Shown here piece after piece: positions 25,843 to 34,398 of a stretch of DNA of 64,000 nucleotides (positions are counted from its first letter, which is position 1; every line of letters begins with the position of its first letter). This stretch comes from Bdellovibrio bacteriovorus (GTDB lineage Bacteria; Bdellovibrionota; Bdellovibrionia; Bdellovibrionales; Bdellovibrionaceae): the NCBI RefSeq assembly GCF_002208115.1, contig NZ_CP020946.1:620001-684000 (forward strand). Direction: 5' to 3'. A model generated the notes under the pieces. It saw nothing but the letters and a program-made list of their open reading frames with translations. It had not been told where the DNA came from and ran no database searches. Made by a program: the position numbers and the translations under genes.

Positions 25843-26853
25843 TTACCAGCGGATGGGTTCGGCTTCGATTTCGACGCCGAACTGAGTGTGAACGTCCGAA
25901 GACACCTGGCGAGCGAGCTTCCATACGTCGTCGGCGGTGGCGCCGCCGTGGTTGACCAGCACCAGGGCCTGCTTTTCGTACATGCCCACAGGGCCCAGTT
26001 TTTTGCCCTTCCAGCCGGCGCGATCAATCAGCCAACCGGCTGCAAGCTTGAAGCGGTCTTCGTAAGGGAAGCTGACAAGGTCATTGTGTTTGGAAAGCAA
26101 ACCATCGCGCAGCTCTTTGCTGACAATCGGGTTTTTGAAGAAGCTTCCGGCATTGCCGATGACTTTTGGATCGGGCAGTTTGCTTTGGCGGATGTTGATC
26201 ACGGCCTGAGCGATGTGGCGGGGATCTTGCGGCCAGTTGTTGCGTTCAACCTCTTTGCGGATGTCGCCGTATTCCAGGTGCAAGGTGTTTTTCTTTGGCA
26301 GACGGAAGGTCACATCCCAGATCAGATAGCGGCCCGCGCCTTCTTGTTTGAAGTAACTGTCGCGGTACGAGAAGTGGCATTCTTTGTTGCTGAAGATTCG
26401 TGGTTCGCCCGTTTGCAGATCCAGAGCATGGACTTCCCACAGGGTGTCTTTGACTTCCACGCCGTAAGCACCGATGTTTTGAATCGGAGCGGCTCCGACT
26501 GTGCCAGGAATCAAAGAAAGATTCTCAAGGCCCCAATAGCCTTCTTCCAAAGTCCACTGAACAAAGTCATTCCAGATTTCTCCGGCCTGGGCTTTCACGA
26601 ACCAGTAATCCGGATCTTCATGAATCAACTTACGACCGAGGTTAGAGACCTTCAGCACCAGGCCTTCAATCTGAGAAGGCAATACCAGATTGCTGCCGCC
26701 GCCTAGAATCTTCCAGGGAAGCTTTTTTAGGTCAGGATTCATCAGCAGGGTGGACAGATCCGCAGGGGTATACAGCTCCACAAAGTGCTCTGCTTGAGAG
26801 CGCAGTTGAAGGGTGTTGGAAGAGCTGAGGTCGTGAGAGTTTTGGATCTGCAT
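25843..26853 (-). CDS. murB: UDP-N-acetylenolpyruvoylglucosamine reductase MurB
   Basis: MurB reduces UDP-GlcNAc-enolpyruvate to UDP-MurNAc with NADPH and FAD, the second committed step of wall precursor synthesis. The FAD-binding core shows ILGGGSNLVLP, SLIPGTVGAAPIQNIGAYGVEV and HFSYRDSYFK, and the catalytic region ends in GNAGSFFKNP and AAGWLIDRAGWKG. The length (336) and these motifs point to the E. coli-like type I form. In this genome region murB is outside the dcw cluster, about 10 kb away. A PilZ gene ends 15 bases upstream on the same strand. Confidence 0.95.
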   Translation of the reverse strand: MQIQNSHDLSSSNTLQLRSQAEHFVELYTPADLSTLLMNPDLKKLPWKILGGGSNLVLPSQIEGLVLKVSNLGRKLIHEDPDYWFVKAQAGEIWNDFVQWTLEEGYWGLENLSLIPGTVGAAPIQNIGAYGVEVKDTLWEVHALDLQTGEPRIFSNKECHFSYRDSYFKQEGAGRYLIWDVTFRLPKKNTLHLEYGDIRKEVERNNWPQDPRHIAQAVINIRQSKLPDPKVIGNAGSFFKNPIVSKELRDGLLSKHNDLVSFPYEDRFKLAAGWLIDRAGWKGKKLGPVGMYEKQALVLVNHGGATADDVWKLARQVSSDVHTQFGVEIEAEPIRW

Positions 26854-26868
26854 GATCCAGAGATCTTA

Positions 26869-27183
26869 TTAGAAGGCTCCGGCTTTGGCCATCATTCTTT
26901 CAAGGATTTGATCCTTGTTGATAAAGCAAATGCCCAGGCCCAGTCCTTTGCTCCATATCACTTCGGCCGCCACGTTGTGCGTACGATCGACAGTGTCTAA
27001 CTTGACTGTAAGGTTCAGAAGGTCCCCTTTTTGCGGGACATAGTCTCCTTGCGAGACTTCCAGAAAGGCGCCGGTCTGCGAAATATTACGAAGCTTGGCC
27101 ACCAGAATGCCAATGTGGCCGTACACTTCGATCGAAGCCATCTCTTTGGTTCTGAATCGTTTCGCGGTCTGGGAAGAACTCAT
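26869..27183 (-). CDS. PilZ-domain protein upstream of murB
   Basis: A 104-residue single-domain PilZ protein, a fold that binds cyclic-di-GMP and then changes partner binding. The downstream motif LRNISQTGAFLE fits the second c-di-GMP motif [D/N]-x-S-x-x-G. The first motif, R-x-x-x-R, is degenerate here (KRFRTKEMAS ends in Lys), so c-di-GMP binding may be weakened. ATG 27183 has GGAG upstream; the frame is also open earlier, to 27264. It lies 15 bases before murB, which links c-di-GMP or a related state to wall synthesis. That link is inference. Confidence 0.8.
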   Translation of the reverse strand: MSSSQTAKRFRTKEMASIEVYGHIGILVAKLRNISQTGAFLEVSQGDYVPQKGDLLNLTVKLDTVDRTHNVAAEVIWSKGLGLGICFINKDQILERMMAKAGAF

Positions 27184-27285
27184 AAGGCACTCCGGGATTA
27201 GCGTCTTACCTCTATTCTCGGAAAAAATATCGCGTTGGTAGAGTCCAAATTGAATCAGTCTCAAGATGGGACTTGATTCTGGACC

Positions 27286-27795
27286 CTACTTGCGCAAGTA
27301 CGTCAGAAACGAAAAAGGAATAGGCGTTTCGATGTCACGTCGCTCGGTCTGAGTGAACACCTTTTCGTCGATTTCAGGGTAATAAGTGTCCCCCGGAAAT
27401 TCACGATGGATCAGGGTCAGATAGATTTTGTCGGTGATTGGCATCGCTTGTTTGTAGATTTCGCCGCCGCCAATAATGAATACTTCATCGCCCCACTTTG
27501 CCGTCAGGGGTTCTGCGTGTTTTACCGCTTCTTCGATGGAAGAAACAAAAACCACAGGGCTTGATTCGGTGGAATTAAAACTTTGTTTGGACGGATCGCG
27601 GGTTACCACAATGTGATAGCGGTTGGGAAGGGCGCGGCCGTTGAAAGAATCAAACGTCTTGCGCCCCATGATCATGATATGACCCTTGGTGGTTTCGCGG
27701 AAGAACTTCATGTCCTCGGGCAGATTCCAGGGAAGTCCCCCTTGCGCGCCGATAACACGGTTCTGCGAACAGGCCACCACATGAGTCAAAATCAT
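27286..27795 (-). CDS. folA: dihydrofolate reductase FolA
   Basis: FolA reduces dihydrofolate to tetrahydrofolate with NADPH. The 169-residue chain carries the family pattern [28 protein letters not shown] and GRKTFDSF, with a C-terminal [11 protein letters not shown]. It is translated right behind thyA, whose product makes dihydrofolate, so the overlap is a metabolic pair. The start codon ATG 27795 overlaps the thyA stop by four bases. Confidence 0.96.
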   Translation of the reverse strand: MILTHVVACSQNRVIGAQGGLPWNLPEDMKFFRETTKGHIMIMGRKTFDSFNGRALPNRYHIVVTRDPSKQSFNSTESSPVVFVSSIEEAVKHAEPLTAKWGDEVFIIGGGEIYKQAMPITDKIYLTLIHREFPGDTYYPEIDEKVFTQTERRDIETPIPFSFLTYLRK

Positions 27796-28586
27796 ACTGC
27801 CACCTCAGCCTTGATAGCCGGGTGCGGATCGTAACCGATGATTTCGATGTCTTCGTAAGTGAAGTCGAAAAGATCTTTCTTGGCCGGGTTCAGTTTCAAC
27901 TGAGGCAGTGGACGGAATTCACGGGTCAGTTGCAGGTTCGCCTGTTCAAGGTGATTCAGGTAAAGATGCGCATCACCCAGGGTGTGAACAAAGTCACCCA
28001 CTTCAAGATCGCAAACTTGCGCGATCATATGGGTCAGCAATGCGTAGCTGGCGATATTGAACGGCACACCCAGGAAGATATCAGCACTGCGCTGATACAG
28101 TTGGCAGGATAGTTTTCCGTTCGCCACATAGAACTGGAAGAAAGCGTGACACGGTGGCAATGCCATCTTGTCTACGTCACCCGGGTTGAACGCTACCACC
28201 AGCATGCGGCGGGAGTTCGGATTCTTTTTGATTTGCTCGACGACGTTGGTGATCTGATCGATGGTGCGACCGTCAGCGGTTTCCCAGGAGCGCCATTGTT
28301 TTCCGTACACCGGGCCCAGGTTGCCGTTTTCATCTGCCCATTCATCCCAGATCGTCACTTTGTTGTCGTGAAGATACTTGATATTGGTTTCGCCTTTCAG
28401 GAACCACAGAAGCTCATGGAAGATAGAGCGCGTGTGAAGTTTTTTGGTGGTCAGCAGAGGGAAGCCCTCTTGCAGATTGTAGCGCATCTGATAACCGAAC
28501 ATGGAAATGGTGCCGGTGCCGGTACGGTCCTCTTTTTTCACACCATGTTCTAGAACTGTTTTGATGAGATCGTGATACTGCTTCAT
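27792..28586 (-). CDS. thyA: thymidylate synthase ThyA
   Basis: ThyA makes dTMP from dUMP and methylene-tetrahydrofolate. The 264-residue length is typical. Motifs: [44 protein letters not shown], the catalytic Cys in [10 protein letters not shown], and [27 protein letters not shown] precedes the ATG. The stop overlaps folA by four bases. The gene is thus a classic thyA-folA pair. Confidence 0.97.
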   Translation of the reverse strand: MKQYHDLIKTVLEHGVKKEDRTGTGTISMFGYQMRYNLQEGFPLLTTKKLHTRSIFHELLWFLKGETNIKYLHDNKVTIWDEWADENGNLGPVYGKQWRSWETADGRTIDQITNVVEQIKKNPNSRRMLVVAFNPGDVDKMALPPCHAFFQFYVANGKLSCQLYQRSADIFLGVPFNIASYALLTHMIAQVCDLEVGDFVHTLGDAHLYLNHLEQANLQLTREFRPLPQLKLNPAKKDLFDFTYEDIEIIGYDPHPAIKAEVAV

Positions 28587-28646
28587 TCTGCCTCCTTGCG
28601 GGTACCGTACTGTGGGAAAGTTATGGTCCCTTTGTCGCTGAACATT

Positions 28647-29519
28647 CTATTTTAGCTTCTTGCCTTGTCCACGTGAAAAATAGTCCCAGATGAATTTGCC
28701 GCAGGGGCCAAGCTCCTTGGAGCCATGTCGACCAATAGCGGCGTGCAGAGGGATGGGTTTTAATCCCAGTGTCACGAGGGATTTTTGCTTGATTTCCTCT
28801 TTAATTGCGAAATCAGGCATGCGCCCATAACCCAGGCCACCTTCCAAAAAGACTTTCTTCGTCTGCAGATCCTGAACGCTGATGGTGTTTGCCGGATTCA
28901 CAACACCTCCGGAGCGATTGGAGCTTTTCACTGTGCTGGAAAGAACAATCTGAGGATATTTCTTCAGACCCTCGGTGGTGGCTTTTTTCAGCTTCGCCAG
29001 CGGATGCTTGGCAGCGCAGACCATCACCATGTTCACAGTGAAAAGCTCCTCAGTGATGAGAAGCCCTTTGTCGTTAAAAATCGTGCCCAGGGAAATGTCG
29101 GCGTGATCCTCCAGCAAATGTTCATCGGCACTCAGAACATCGTGAATAATTTTGATCTCCGTCTGGGGGAAACGGGAGGAGAATTCCTTCAGCGCACTGA
29201 CCAAATTCGGGAGGGGCCACAGAGCGCTGACGGCCAGACGGATGATCGGTTCATGTCCTCTTTTCAATAGTTCTGCAGTTTCCCCCAGTTCATCGAACTG
29301 AAGGATCAGGTCGTCGGCTTTCTTTAAGAAAGCGCGGCCCTGAGGGGTCAAGGTCGGGCGGTACTGGTCACGGCTGAAAATTTTAAAGCCCAGCTCACCT
29401 TCAAGGGTGCGCATGGCATAACTGACCGCGCTTTGTGCGCGATGCAATTCCTGGGAAGCGGCCCGGAAGCTTCCCGATTTAACTATGGTTTGAAGTACTT
29501 GCAGTTGATCCAGTGTCAT
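28647..29519 (-). CDS. LysR-family transcriptional regulator, divergent from pirin
   Basis: A 290-residue LysR protein with an N-terminal winged helix-turn-helix (LQVLQTIVKSGSFRAASQELHRAQSAVSYAMRTLEGELGFKIF) and a periplasmic-binding-like effector domain. LysR proteins usually activate a divergent gene when an inducer binds. Here the divergent gene is a pirin at 29681. The 161-base intergenic region holds repeated AT-rich operator candidates. The inducer is unknown. Confidence 0.94.
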   Translation of the reverse strand: MTLDQLQVLQTIVKSGSFRAASQELHRAQSAVSYAMRTLEGELGFKIFSRDQYRPTLTPQGRAFLKKADDLILQFDELGETAELLKRGHEPIIRLAVSALWPLPNLVSALKEFSSRFPQTEIKIIHDVLSADEHLLEDHADISLGTIFNDKGLLITEELFTVNMVMVCAAKHPLAKLKKATTEGLKKYPQIVLSSTVKSSNRSGGVVNPANTISVQDLQTKKVFLEGGLGYGRMPDFAIKEEIKQKSLVTLGLKPIPLHAAIGRHGSKELGPCGKFIWDYFSRGQGKKLK

Positions 29520-29533
29520 ACCTCAGAAAGTAT

Positions 29534-29576
29534 ATCAAAAAATTAGATCATGTTAATCAAAAAATTATAATTTTTT
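29534..29576. promoter_or_regulatory. LysR/pirin divergon operator candidate
   Basis: ATCAAAAAATTA occurs twice, at 29534-29545 and 29556-29567, 22 bases apart (two helical turns). A perfect palindrome AAAAAATTATAATTTTTT (29559-29576) overlaps the second copy. This is a plausible binding site for the LysR protein. Confidence 0.55.
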
Positions 29577-29609
29577 TAGATCGTCTAGTTGTGTAATATT
29601 ATTTACGAA

Positions 29610-29665
29610 GAAATGGAGTTCCTGCCGAAGCTAGAGCAGACAACCAACAACCAAGTCTCCATTTC
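29610..29665 (+). other. inverted repeat in the pirin leader
   Basis: GAAATGGAG (29610-29618) and CTCCATTTC (29657-29665) are perfect complements 38 bases apart, just before the GGGAGGT ribosome site of the pirin gene. It may shape the 5' leader. Confidence 0.35.
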
Positions 29666-29680
29666 AAGTGGGAGGTCATT

Positions 29681-30379
29681 ATGATGTATCAACGCAAATC
29701 CGAAGACAGAGGCTACGCAGAGTTCGGTGGCTGGCTGAAATCCATGCACACGTTTTCTTTCGCCGACTACTACGATCCAAAGTTCATGGGTTACCGTGAC
29801 TTGCGTGTGATCAATCAGGACTGGATTGCAAAATCTTCCGGATTCCCTGCACACCCGCACCGTGACATGGAGATCATCACCTACGTGCTGAAAGGCGCCG
29901 TGGAGCACAGGGACAGCCTGGGTAACGTCGGTCAGATCAAAGCCGGAGAAATTCAAACGATGCACGCCGGAACCGGCATGCGCCACAGCGAATACAATCC
30001 GTCCGAGACTGAGGACCTTCAACTGTTCCAGATCTGGATCATGCCTGACGTGGTCGGAGCGACACCGGGTTACACCCAGCAGTCCTTCACCCGTGAACAG
30101 AAATTGAATCAGTTCAAGCTGATCGTTTCCAAAGACGGTCGCGAAGGCAGTCAGAAGATCAACCAGGATGCGGATCTGTATGCGTCGGTCTTTACCGAAG
30201 GTTATGAACAGGAATTCGCTTTACGTTCCAAACGTGGAGCCTGGCTGCAATTGGCCGAAGGTGAACTGGAAGTGAACGGTCAAATTCTGAAATCAGGGGA
30301 TGCCCTGGTGGTGGAAGAAGAAAACCTGAAGATCAAAGCTTTAAAAGAAACTGAATTCTTGCTCTTTGACCTGCGCTAG
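29681..30379 (+). CDS. pirin-family bicupin protein
   Basis: A 232-residue pirin-like protein (YhhW type). The N-terminal cupin has the metal-binding set in FPAHPHRDMEIITYVLKGAVEHRDS and GEIQTMHAGTGMRHSEYNPS. Such proteins bind Fe or Ni and some have quercetinase activity; in bacteria they often answer to stress. GGGAGGT lies before ATG 29681. It sits divergently next to the LysR gene, which probably controls it. The substrate is unknown. Confidence 0.93.
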   Translation: MMYQRKSEDRGYAEFGGWLKSMHTFSFADYYDPKFMGYRDLRVINQDWIAKSSGFPAHPHRDMEIITYVLKGAVEHRDSLGNVGQIKAGEIQTMHAGTGMRHSEYNPSETEDLQLFQIWIMPDVVGATPGYTQQSFTREQKLNQFKLIVSKDGREGSQKINQDADLYASVFTEGYEQEFALRSKRGAWLQLAEGELEVNGQILKSGDALVVEEENLKIKALKETEFLLFDLR

Positions 30380-30390
30380 GTCTTAAAACG

Positions 30391-30419
30391 AAAAAAGGCG
30401 GAGTGAATGCTCCGCCTTT
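30391..30419. terminator. bidirectional terminator (pirin / PCu(A)C)
   Basis: GGCGGAG and CTCCGCC form a seven-bp stem flanked by A6 and TTT between two convergent genes. Confidence 0.8.
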
Positions 30420-30441
30420 CCTATTTCACTCACTGTTGGGA

Positions 30442-30900
30442 CTAGTGATGGTGGTGATGTTCCTCTTTTTTGGTCTCCACGCGGGGGATGACTTTGAAGT
30501 CGAAGGATTCAACCTTGCCGTTCACTTTCAAAGACACTTTCAGTGTCTCGTCGGCTTTGACTTCGCGGGTGGGGTCAAACAGCATGATGTGGTTGCCGCC
30601 GGGTTTTAGTTCCGCGGATTTCTTCGCCGGGATGGTCAGCTTTTCCACCTTCTGCATGGCCATGCGACCGTCTTTTTCCACGGTTTCGTGCATTTCAACT
30701 GCTTTGAAGGGCTCGATCCTTTCAACCGTGACAGTCACTTCCTTGTCGGTCGTGTTGGTGATCACGCCATAACCTGCTGTCGCATTGGTGCCTTTGATTG
30801 GCGCAAAGATGCGGGCGTCAGAAATAGTGACTGGGGATTTCGCGGCAAACGCAACAGGGCTCAGTGCCGCTGTCAAAGCTGCAAGTACGATGGCTTTCAT
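30442..30900 (-). CDS. periplasmic copper chaperone PCu(A)C
   Basis: PCu(A)C proteins deliver Cu(I) to cytochrome c oxidase. The signal peptide (MKAIVLAALTAALSPVAFA) and the family copper motif H-(M)x10-M-x21-H-x-M are visible: MHETVEKDGRMAM, then GGNHIMLF. The chain ends in KKEEHHHHH, a natural run of five His that could add metal binding. The start overlaps the Sco1 stop by four bases (ATGA), so the two copper-delivery genes are translated together. Confidence 0.92.
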   Translation of the reverse strand: MKAIVLAALTAALSPVAFAAKSPVTISDARIFAPIKGTNATAGYGVITNTTDKEVTVTVERIEPFKAVEMHETVEKDGRMAMQKVEKLTIPAKKSAELKPGGNHIMLFDPTREVKADETLKVSLKVNGKVESFDFKVIPRVETKKEEHHHHH

Positions 30901-31478
30901 AGGTTCTCCTTAATTTTAGTTGTAATTTCATCGGCAGAGCGCGGGCTTTGGATGCTGTCGACGACAATGCCTTTTTTATTCAAAAAAAATACGCGGTCGG
31001 TGTGCGAGATCGAATAGCCCAGATAGGACTTCGGATCTTTTTCCACGATGTAGCTGGCGCCAAAGGGTTTGATCGCGGCATCGATTTCAGCCGTGGTGCC
31101 AGTCAGGCCGATAAATTCCGGATTGAATTGGTGAGCGTAAACAGACACCGATTCTGCCGTGTCGTTTTCAGCATCCACGCTGATAAAGATCAGTTGAACA
31201 TTTTCACGTTCTTTGTCCGTCAGTTGTTTGAAGGCCTGGGCAGAATAACTTAAAGCCATCGGGCATACGTCCGGACATTTTGCGTAACCAACATAAAGAA
31301 GATTCAGCTTTTTTGCGTTTTCAGAAAACTGCCACGTCTTACCGTTGTGGTTCAGTTTAAAGTCGCCACCCATTGTTGGCGGACGCTGAGTGTACCAAAG
31401 TAGAAAAGCCAAAAGCCCCAGGGCGGATAAGGCCGCGACAAGCGAGCGAATTAACTGTGTTTTTATCGAAGTCTTCAT
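30897..31478 (-). CDS. SCO1/SenC-type copper metallochaperone
   Basis: Sco proteins help assemble the CuA centre of cytochrome oxidase. A membrane anchor at about 8-28 is followed by a thioredoxin fold with the copper motif AKCPDVCPMALSYS (C-x3-C) and the His in YSISHTDRVFFL. ATG 31478 fits the anchor and follows GGGGGG; the frame is open upstream to 31616. It overlaps the PCu(A)C start by four bases, and the two form a copper-delivery operon. Confidence 0.93.
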   Translation of the reverse strand: MKTSIKTQLIRSLVAALSALGLLAFLLWYTQRPPTMGGDFKLNHNGKTWQFSENAKKLNLLYVGYAKCPDVCPMALSYSAQAFKQLTDKERENVQLIFISVDAENDTAESVSVYAHQFNPEFIGLTGTTAEIDAAIKPFGASYIVEKDPKSYLGYSISHTDRVFFLNKKGIVVDSIQSPRSADEITTKIKENL

Positions 31479-31560
31479 CCCCCCAGTTATAGAGAATTCA
31501 GCCCGGTTCGCCAAGGTGTAGAATGTCAGACGCAACATCAAATTGCGGGGGAGTTTTCTT

Positions 31561-31589
31561 TTGACTTTCATCTGCGGCCTTCGTAAGTT
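31561..31589 (+). promoter_or_regulatory. promoter for the Mn riboswitch transcript
   Basis: TTGACT (31561-31566) and TAAGTT (31584-31589) are 17 bases apart. Start near 31596 would place the riboswitch at the very 5' end of the mRNA, as expected. The -10 is weak. Confidence 0.5.
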
Positions 31590-31597
31590 GGCCGGGT

Positions 31598-31756
31598 AGT
31601 TAGGGAGTAGTCGCAATCTTTCCCAAGATTTGATTTAAACCGACATACTGAGTGATGAACTCCGGTTTAAATGCCTAAGGACCCAAAAGTCCTTCTGTTG
31701 ACGAGACTGACACGAGTGTTTTTAACAAAGCACCGTGTGGTCTCGTTTTCTTTTTG
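31598..31756 (+). ncRNA. yybP-ykoY manganese riboswitch
   Basis: The region between the copper operon and the GDT1-type gene begins with GGGAGTAG, as the family does. It continues with a first hairpin, a central stem containing CCGACATACTGAGTGATGAACTCCGG, a second hairpin (AAGGAC/GTCCTT) and the closing CTGTTGACGAGAC. These parts follow the order of the Lactococcus yybP-ykoY structure as I recall it. The riboswitch binds Mn(II) and turns on exporters. A terminator hairpin (31702-31756) follows and would be the switch that Mn(II) disrupts. Confidence 0.88.
31702..31756 (+). terminator. riboswitch-controlled terminator
   Basis: CGAGAC (31702-31707) pairs with GTCTCG (31740-31745), with further pairing CACG/CGTG inside, then a TTTTCTTTTT run. 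The 5' arm is part of the conserved aptamer end, so the two structures compete. Confidence 0.8.
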
Positions 31757-31793
31757 AAGCAAGCCCCCACGGTCATAACCGTATCGAGGGCAC

Positions 31794-32345
31794 ATGGAAG
31801 CAATCATCAATTCATTCTTACTGGTGGCCGCCACAGAAATGGGCGACAAAACTCAGCTATTGGCGCTGGTTCTGGCATCAAAGTTCAAGAAACCATGGCA
31901 TGTGATGGCCGGGATTTTCACAGCAACAGTTCTGAATCACGCTTTGGCCGCCTGGGCGGGTGAGTGGATCGCCGCCACCGTTCCAGGGCAGTGGTTGAAC
32001 TGGGCGCTGGCTTTGACGTTCTTTGGTTTTGCTCTGTGGATTCTGATTCCGGATAAGGATGACTCGAATGCCGATAATATGAAGTGGGGCGCCTTCTGGA
32101 CAACCACCGTGTTGTTCTTCTTTGCTGAAATCGGCGACAAAACCCAGCTCAGCACGGTGGCTTTGGCGGCGAAATATCAAAACATTCTGCTGGTCACTTT
32201 GGGCACGACCGCCGGGATGATGTTTGCGGATGGATTGGCGGTGGTCTTCGGTGAAAAACTCACTCAGAAGATTTCAATGAAGTGGATTAACTACGGGTCG
32301 TCGCTGCTGTATGTGCTTTTCGGTGTCGGCATTCTGATGCGCTAA
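31794..32345 (+). CDS. GDT1/UPF0016-family divalent cation (Mn) transporter
   Basis: A 183-residue inner-membrane protein with about six spans. Both halves carry the family signature E-x-G-D-K-T-Q (ATEMGDKTQL and AEIGDKTQL), thought to line the ion path. UPF0016 proteins are Mn(II) and Ca(II) exporters in bacteria and the Golgi. Here the upstream manganese riboswitch supports a Mn(II) export role. ATG 31794 lies 38 bases after the terminator. Confidence 0.92.
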   Translation: MEAIINSFLLVAATEMGDKTQLLALVLASKFKKPWHVMAGIFTATVLNHALAAWAGEWIAATVPGQWLNWALALTFFGFALWILIPDKDDSNADNMKWGAFWTTTVLFFFAEIGDKTQLSTVALAAKYQNILLVTLGTTAGMMFADGLAVVFGEKLTQKISMKWINYGSSLLYVLFGVGILMR

Positions 32346-32454
32346 AAGCCTTGCAAAGGCCTGTGTGAAGTTTTGACAGGCAGCTTTTTCATGGTGGCTA
32401 AGTGTATGAAATTAAATGGCTCTTTCGGGTTTCGGAAGGGCCGTTTATTGCCTC

Positions 32455-32483
32455 TTTAAAGGGGCTTCAAGCCCCCCTATACT
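32455..32483 (+). promoter_or_regulatory. promoter giving a probably leaderless mRNA
   Basis: TTTAAA (32455-32460) and TATACT (32478-32483) are spaced by 17 bases. The start site would coincide with ATG 32491, and no Shine-Dalgarno sequence is present. Confidence 0.5.
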
Positions 32484-32490
32484 GCGCCCT

Positions 32491-32973
32491 ATGAAAAAGC
32501 ACATCTTTGCCATTAGCGCCGTTATTCTGTTTTTTGGGACCGTGACTTTCGCTGCGACGGAAGTTTCCAAATCCACGAAAGAGGTCCTTGGGTTTTCCAA
32601 TCTGTTGAACACAGATGCGACGTCTTGTGATTATTCCGTGGAAAGGCAAAAAGACGGCAAGGGTGCCGTGGTTGTTTCCTTGCGTTCCGATAAAGAAACC
32701 GGCATTCAGGATTCCATTCGTATTGCGGCGGCTCAGTTGCCTTTGAAAGAAGGCGTGCTGTTGGCGCGTCCGGGCTTAAGCATCACGTACCGTGATGGTG
32801 TTCTGACCAAGAAAGAAAAGCTGGCGACGATGGGTCCGGAAGGCCAGGACTATCAGGTTCTGATGCTGAAGGTGTCCCCGGATCTGAAGGACATTTCTTT
32901 GGGTTACGCCCTGGATTCAGTGAAGACGATCTTTAAAGAAAAAGTTCTGGCTGAAATGAACTGCAAGTTCTAA
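32491..32973 (+). CDS. secreted protein of unknown function
   Basis: A 160-residue protein with a clear signal peptide (MKKHIFAISAVILFFGTVTFAA). The mature part is hydrophilic, with Cys in TSCDYSVERQ and at the end (AEMNCKF), which may bond. I recognise no domain. The frame opens upstream at 32416 but the ATG at 32491 is chosen, because the signal peptide starts there and the promoter places the transcript start at this codon. Confidence 0.72.
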   Translation: MKKHIFAISAVILFFGTVTFAATEVSKSTKEVLGFSNLLNTDATSCDYSVERQKDGKGAVVVSLRSDKETGIQDSIRIAAAQLPLKEGVLLARPGLSITYRDGVLTKKEKLATMGPEGQDYQVLMLKVSPDLKDISLGYALDSVKTIFKEKVLAEMNCKF

Positions 32974-32994
32974 TCAGCAACAGATCCTGAAACG

Positions 32995-33023
32995 AAAAAA
33001 GGAGCCTTGAGGGCTCCTTTTTT
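32995..33023. terminator. bidirectional terminator (secreted protein / hpt)
   Basis: GGAGCC and GGCTCC form a six-bp core extended by A6 and T6-7, between convergent genes. Confidence 0.85.
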
Positions 33024-33043
33024 TATTTGTGCAGTTGTCTTGC

Positions 33044-33574
<531 letters not shown>

Positions 33575-33591
33575 GGTCGCCCTTTCTCCAA

Positions 33592-34380
33592 CTACACGAA
33601 GGAGTTGTTCATGATTTCGCCGAAGCCGCCGCCGCCGGGAACGATGTATTGCTTTTCGTTCAGGCCGCGTTCTTGATCCCAAAATTGTCCGGGAGTTGCA
33701 TCTAAAACTGCCTGAGGGGACAGTCCCCGGTCAAGTCTTAAGGCATAGATTACGACCTCTGGGTGTGCAGCCAGTACATTCTTCAAATACTCGGGCGTCA
33801 CAATCAGGTTCAGGGCGATAAACTTGCGGGCTGGACCCTCAATATGGGTCTTATAGTGGTCAATGGCGGTGACCATGGTGTTGCCGGTGGCTCCCATAGG
33901 GTCGGGGAAGATCACATGGGCGTCTTTGACGTCGCCCCCGATCTTCATGCCACCGAACTCGGCCCCGGTCACAGCGTCTTTGCTGTTTGTCACCCGGGCG
34001 GCAAAGATATGGTCCTGACGCACGTTTTTCCCTGGCAGGGAAAAGTGCAGGAAGTTGTAACAGATATGGCTGGGATAAGTTCCGGCGCGGGCCAGGTTCA
34101 CACTGACGGCTTTTTGCTCCGGGTTGATGCGTGAGCCAGACAGTTTTTTATCCGGGTGCATCGCGGTCATGCGGGTTTCCTGCTCGAACCTCTCCATCGC
34201 AAACTCATTGTTGATCGTGATGGAAATCATGTGGGTGTAAAGCACTTCCACAATGCGGTTGATTTCAGGTTGATAAGTGTCGGGGTGGCAGAGTTTGGCT
34301 AAAAGACCGTTAAGGAAAGGGCTGTCAATGATGTGTACCTGAGGCCCATAGTGGTGTCTCAGTTCCTGTTGAAATGCCAT
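33592..34380 (-). CDS. upp: uracil phosphoribosyltransferase-like protein
   Basis: Upp turns uracil and PRPP into UMP. The PRPP loop appears as VIFPDPMGATGNTM (the family form is DPMLATG) and the uracil-binding C-terminus as KQYIVPGGGGFGEIMNN (the family form is Y-I-V-P-G-L-G-D-A-G-D). The length, 262, is longer than the usual 208, and the first 60 residues look divergent. It sits between a zinc-ribbon membrane protein gene and hpt. A nucleotide-binding regulator with the same fold cannot be fully excluded. Confidence 0.8.
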   Translation of the reverse strand: MAFQQELRHHYGPQVHIIDSPFLNGLLAKLCHPDTYQPEINRIVEVLYTHMISITINNEFAMERFEQETRMTAMHPDKKLSGSRINPEQKAVSVNLARAGTYPSHICYNFLHFSLPGKNVRQDHIFAARVTNSKDAVTGAEFGGMKIGGDVKDAHVIFPDPMGATGNTMVTAIDHYKTHIEGPARKFIALNLIVTPEYLKNVLAAHPEVVIYALRLDRGLSPQAVLDATPGQFWDQERGLNEKQYIVPGGGGFGEIMNNSFV

Positions 34381-34398
34381 GCTGCTGCCTTTGGTGAA

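Noticed and set aside
31640-31760. The riboswitch region as a plain terminator-only leader
   Set aside because: The conserved GGGAGTAG start and the ordered stems fit yybP-ykoY too well, and the transporter family matches.
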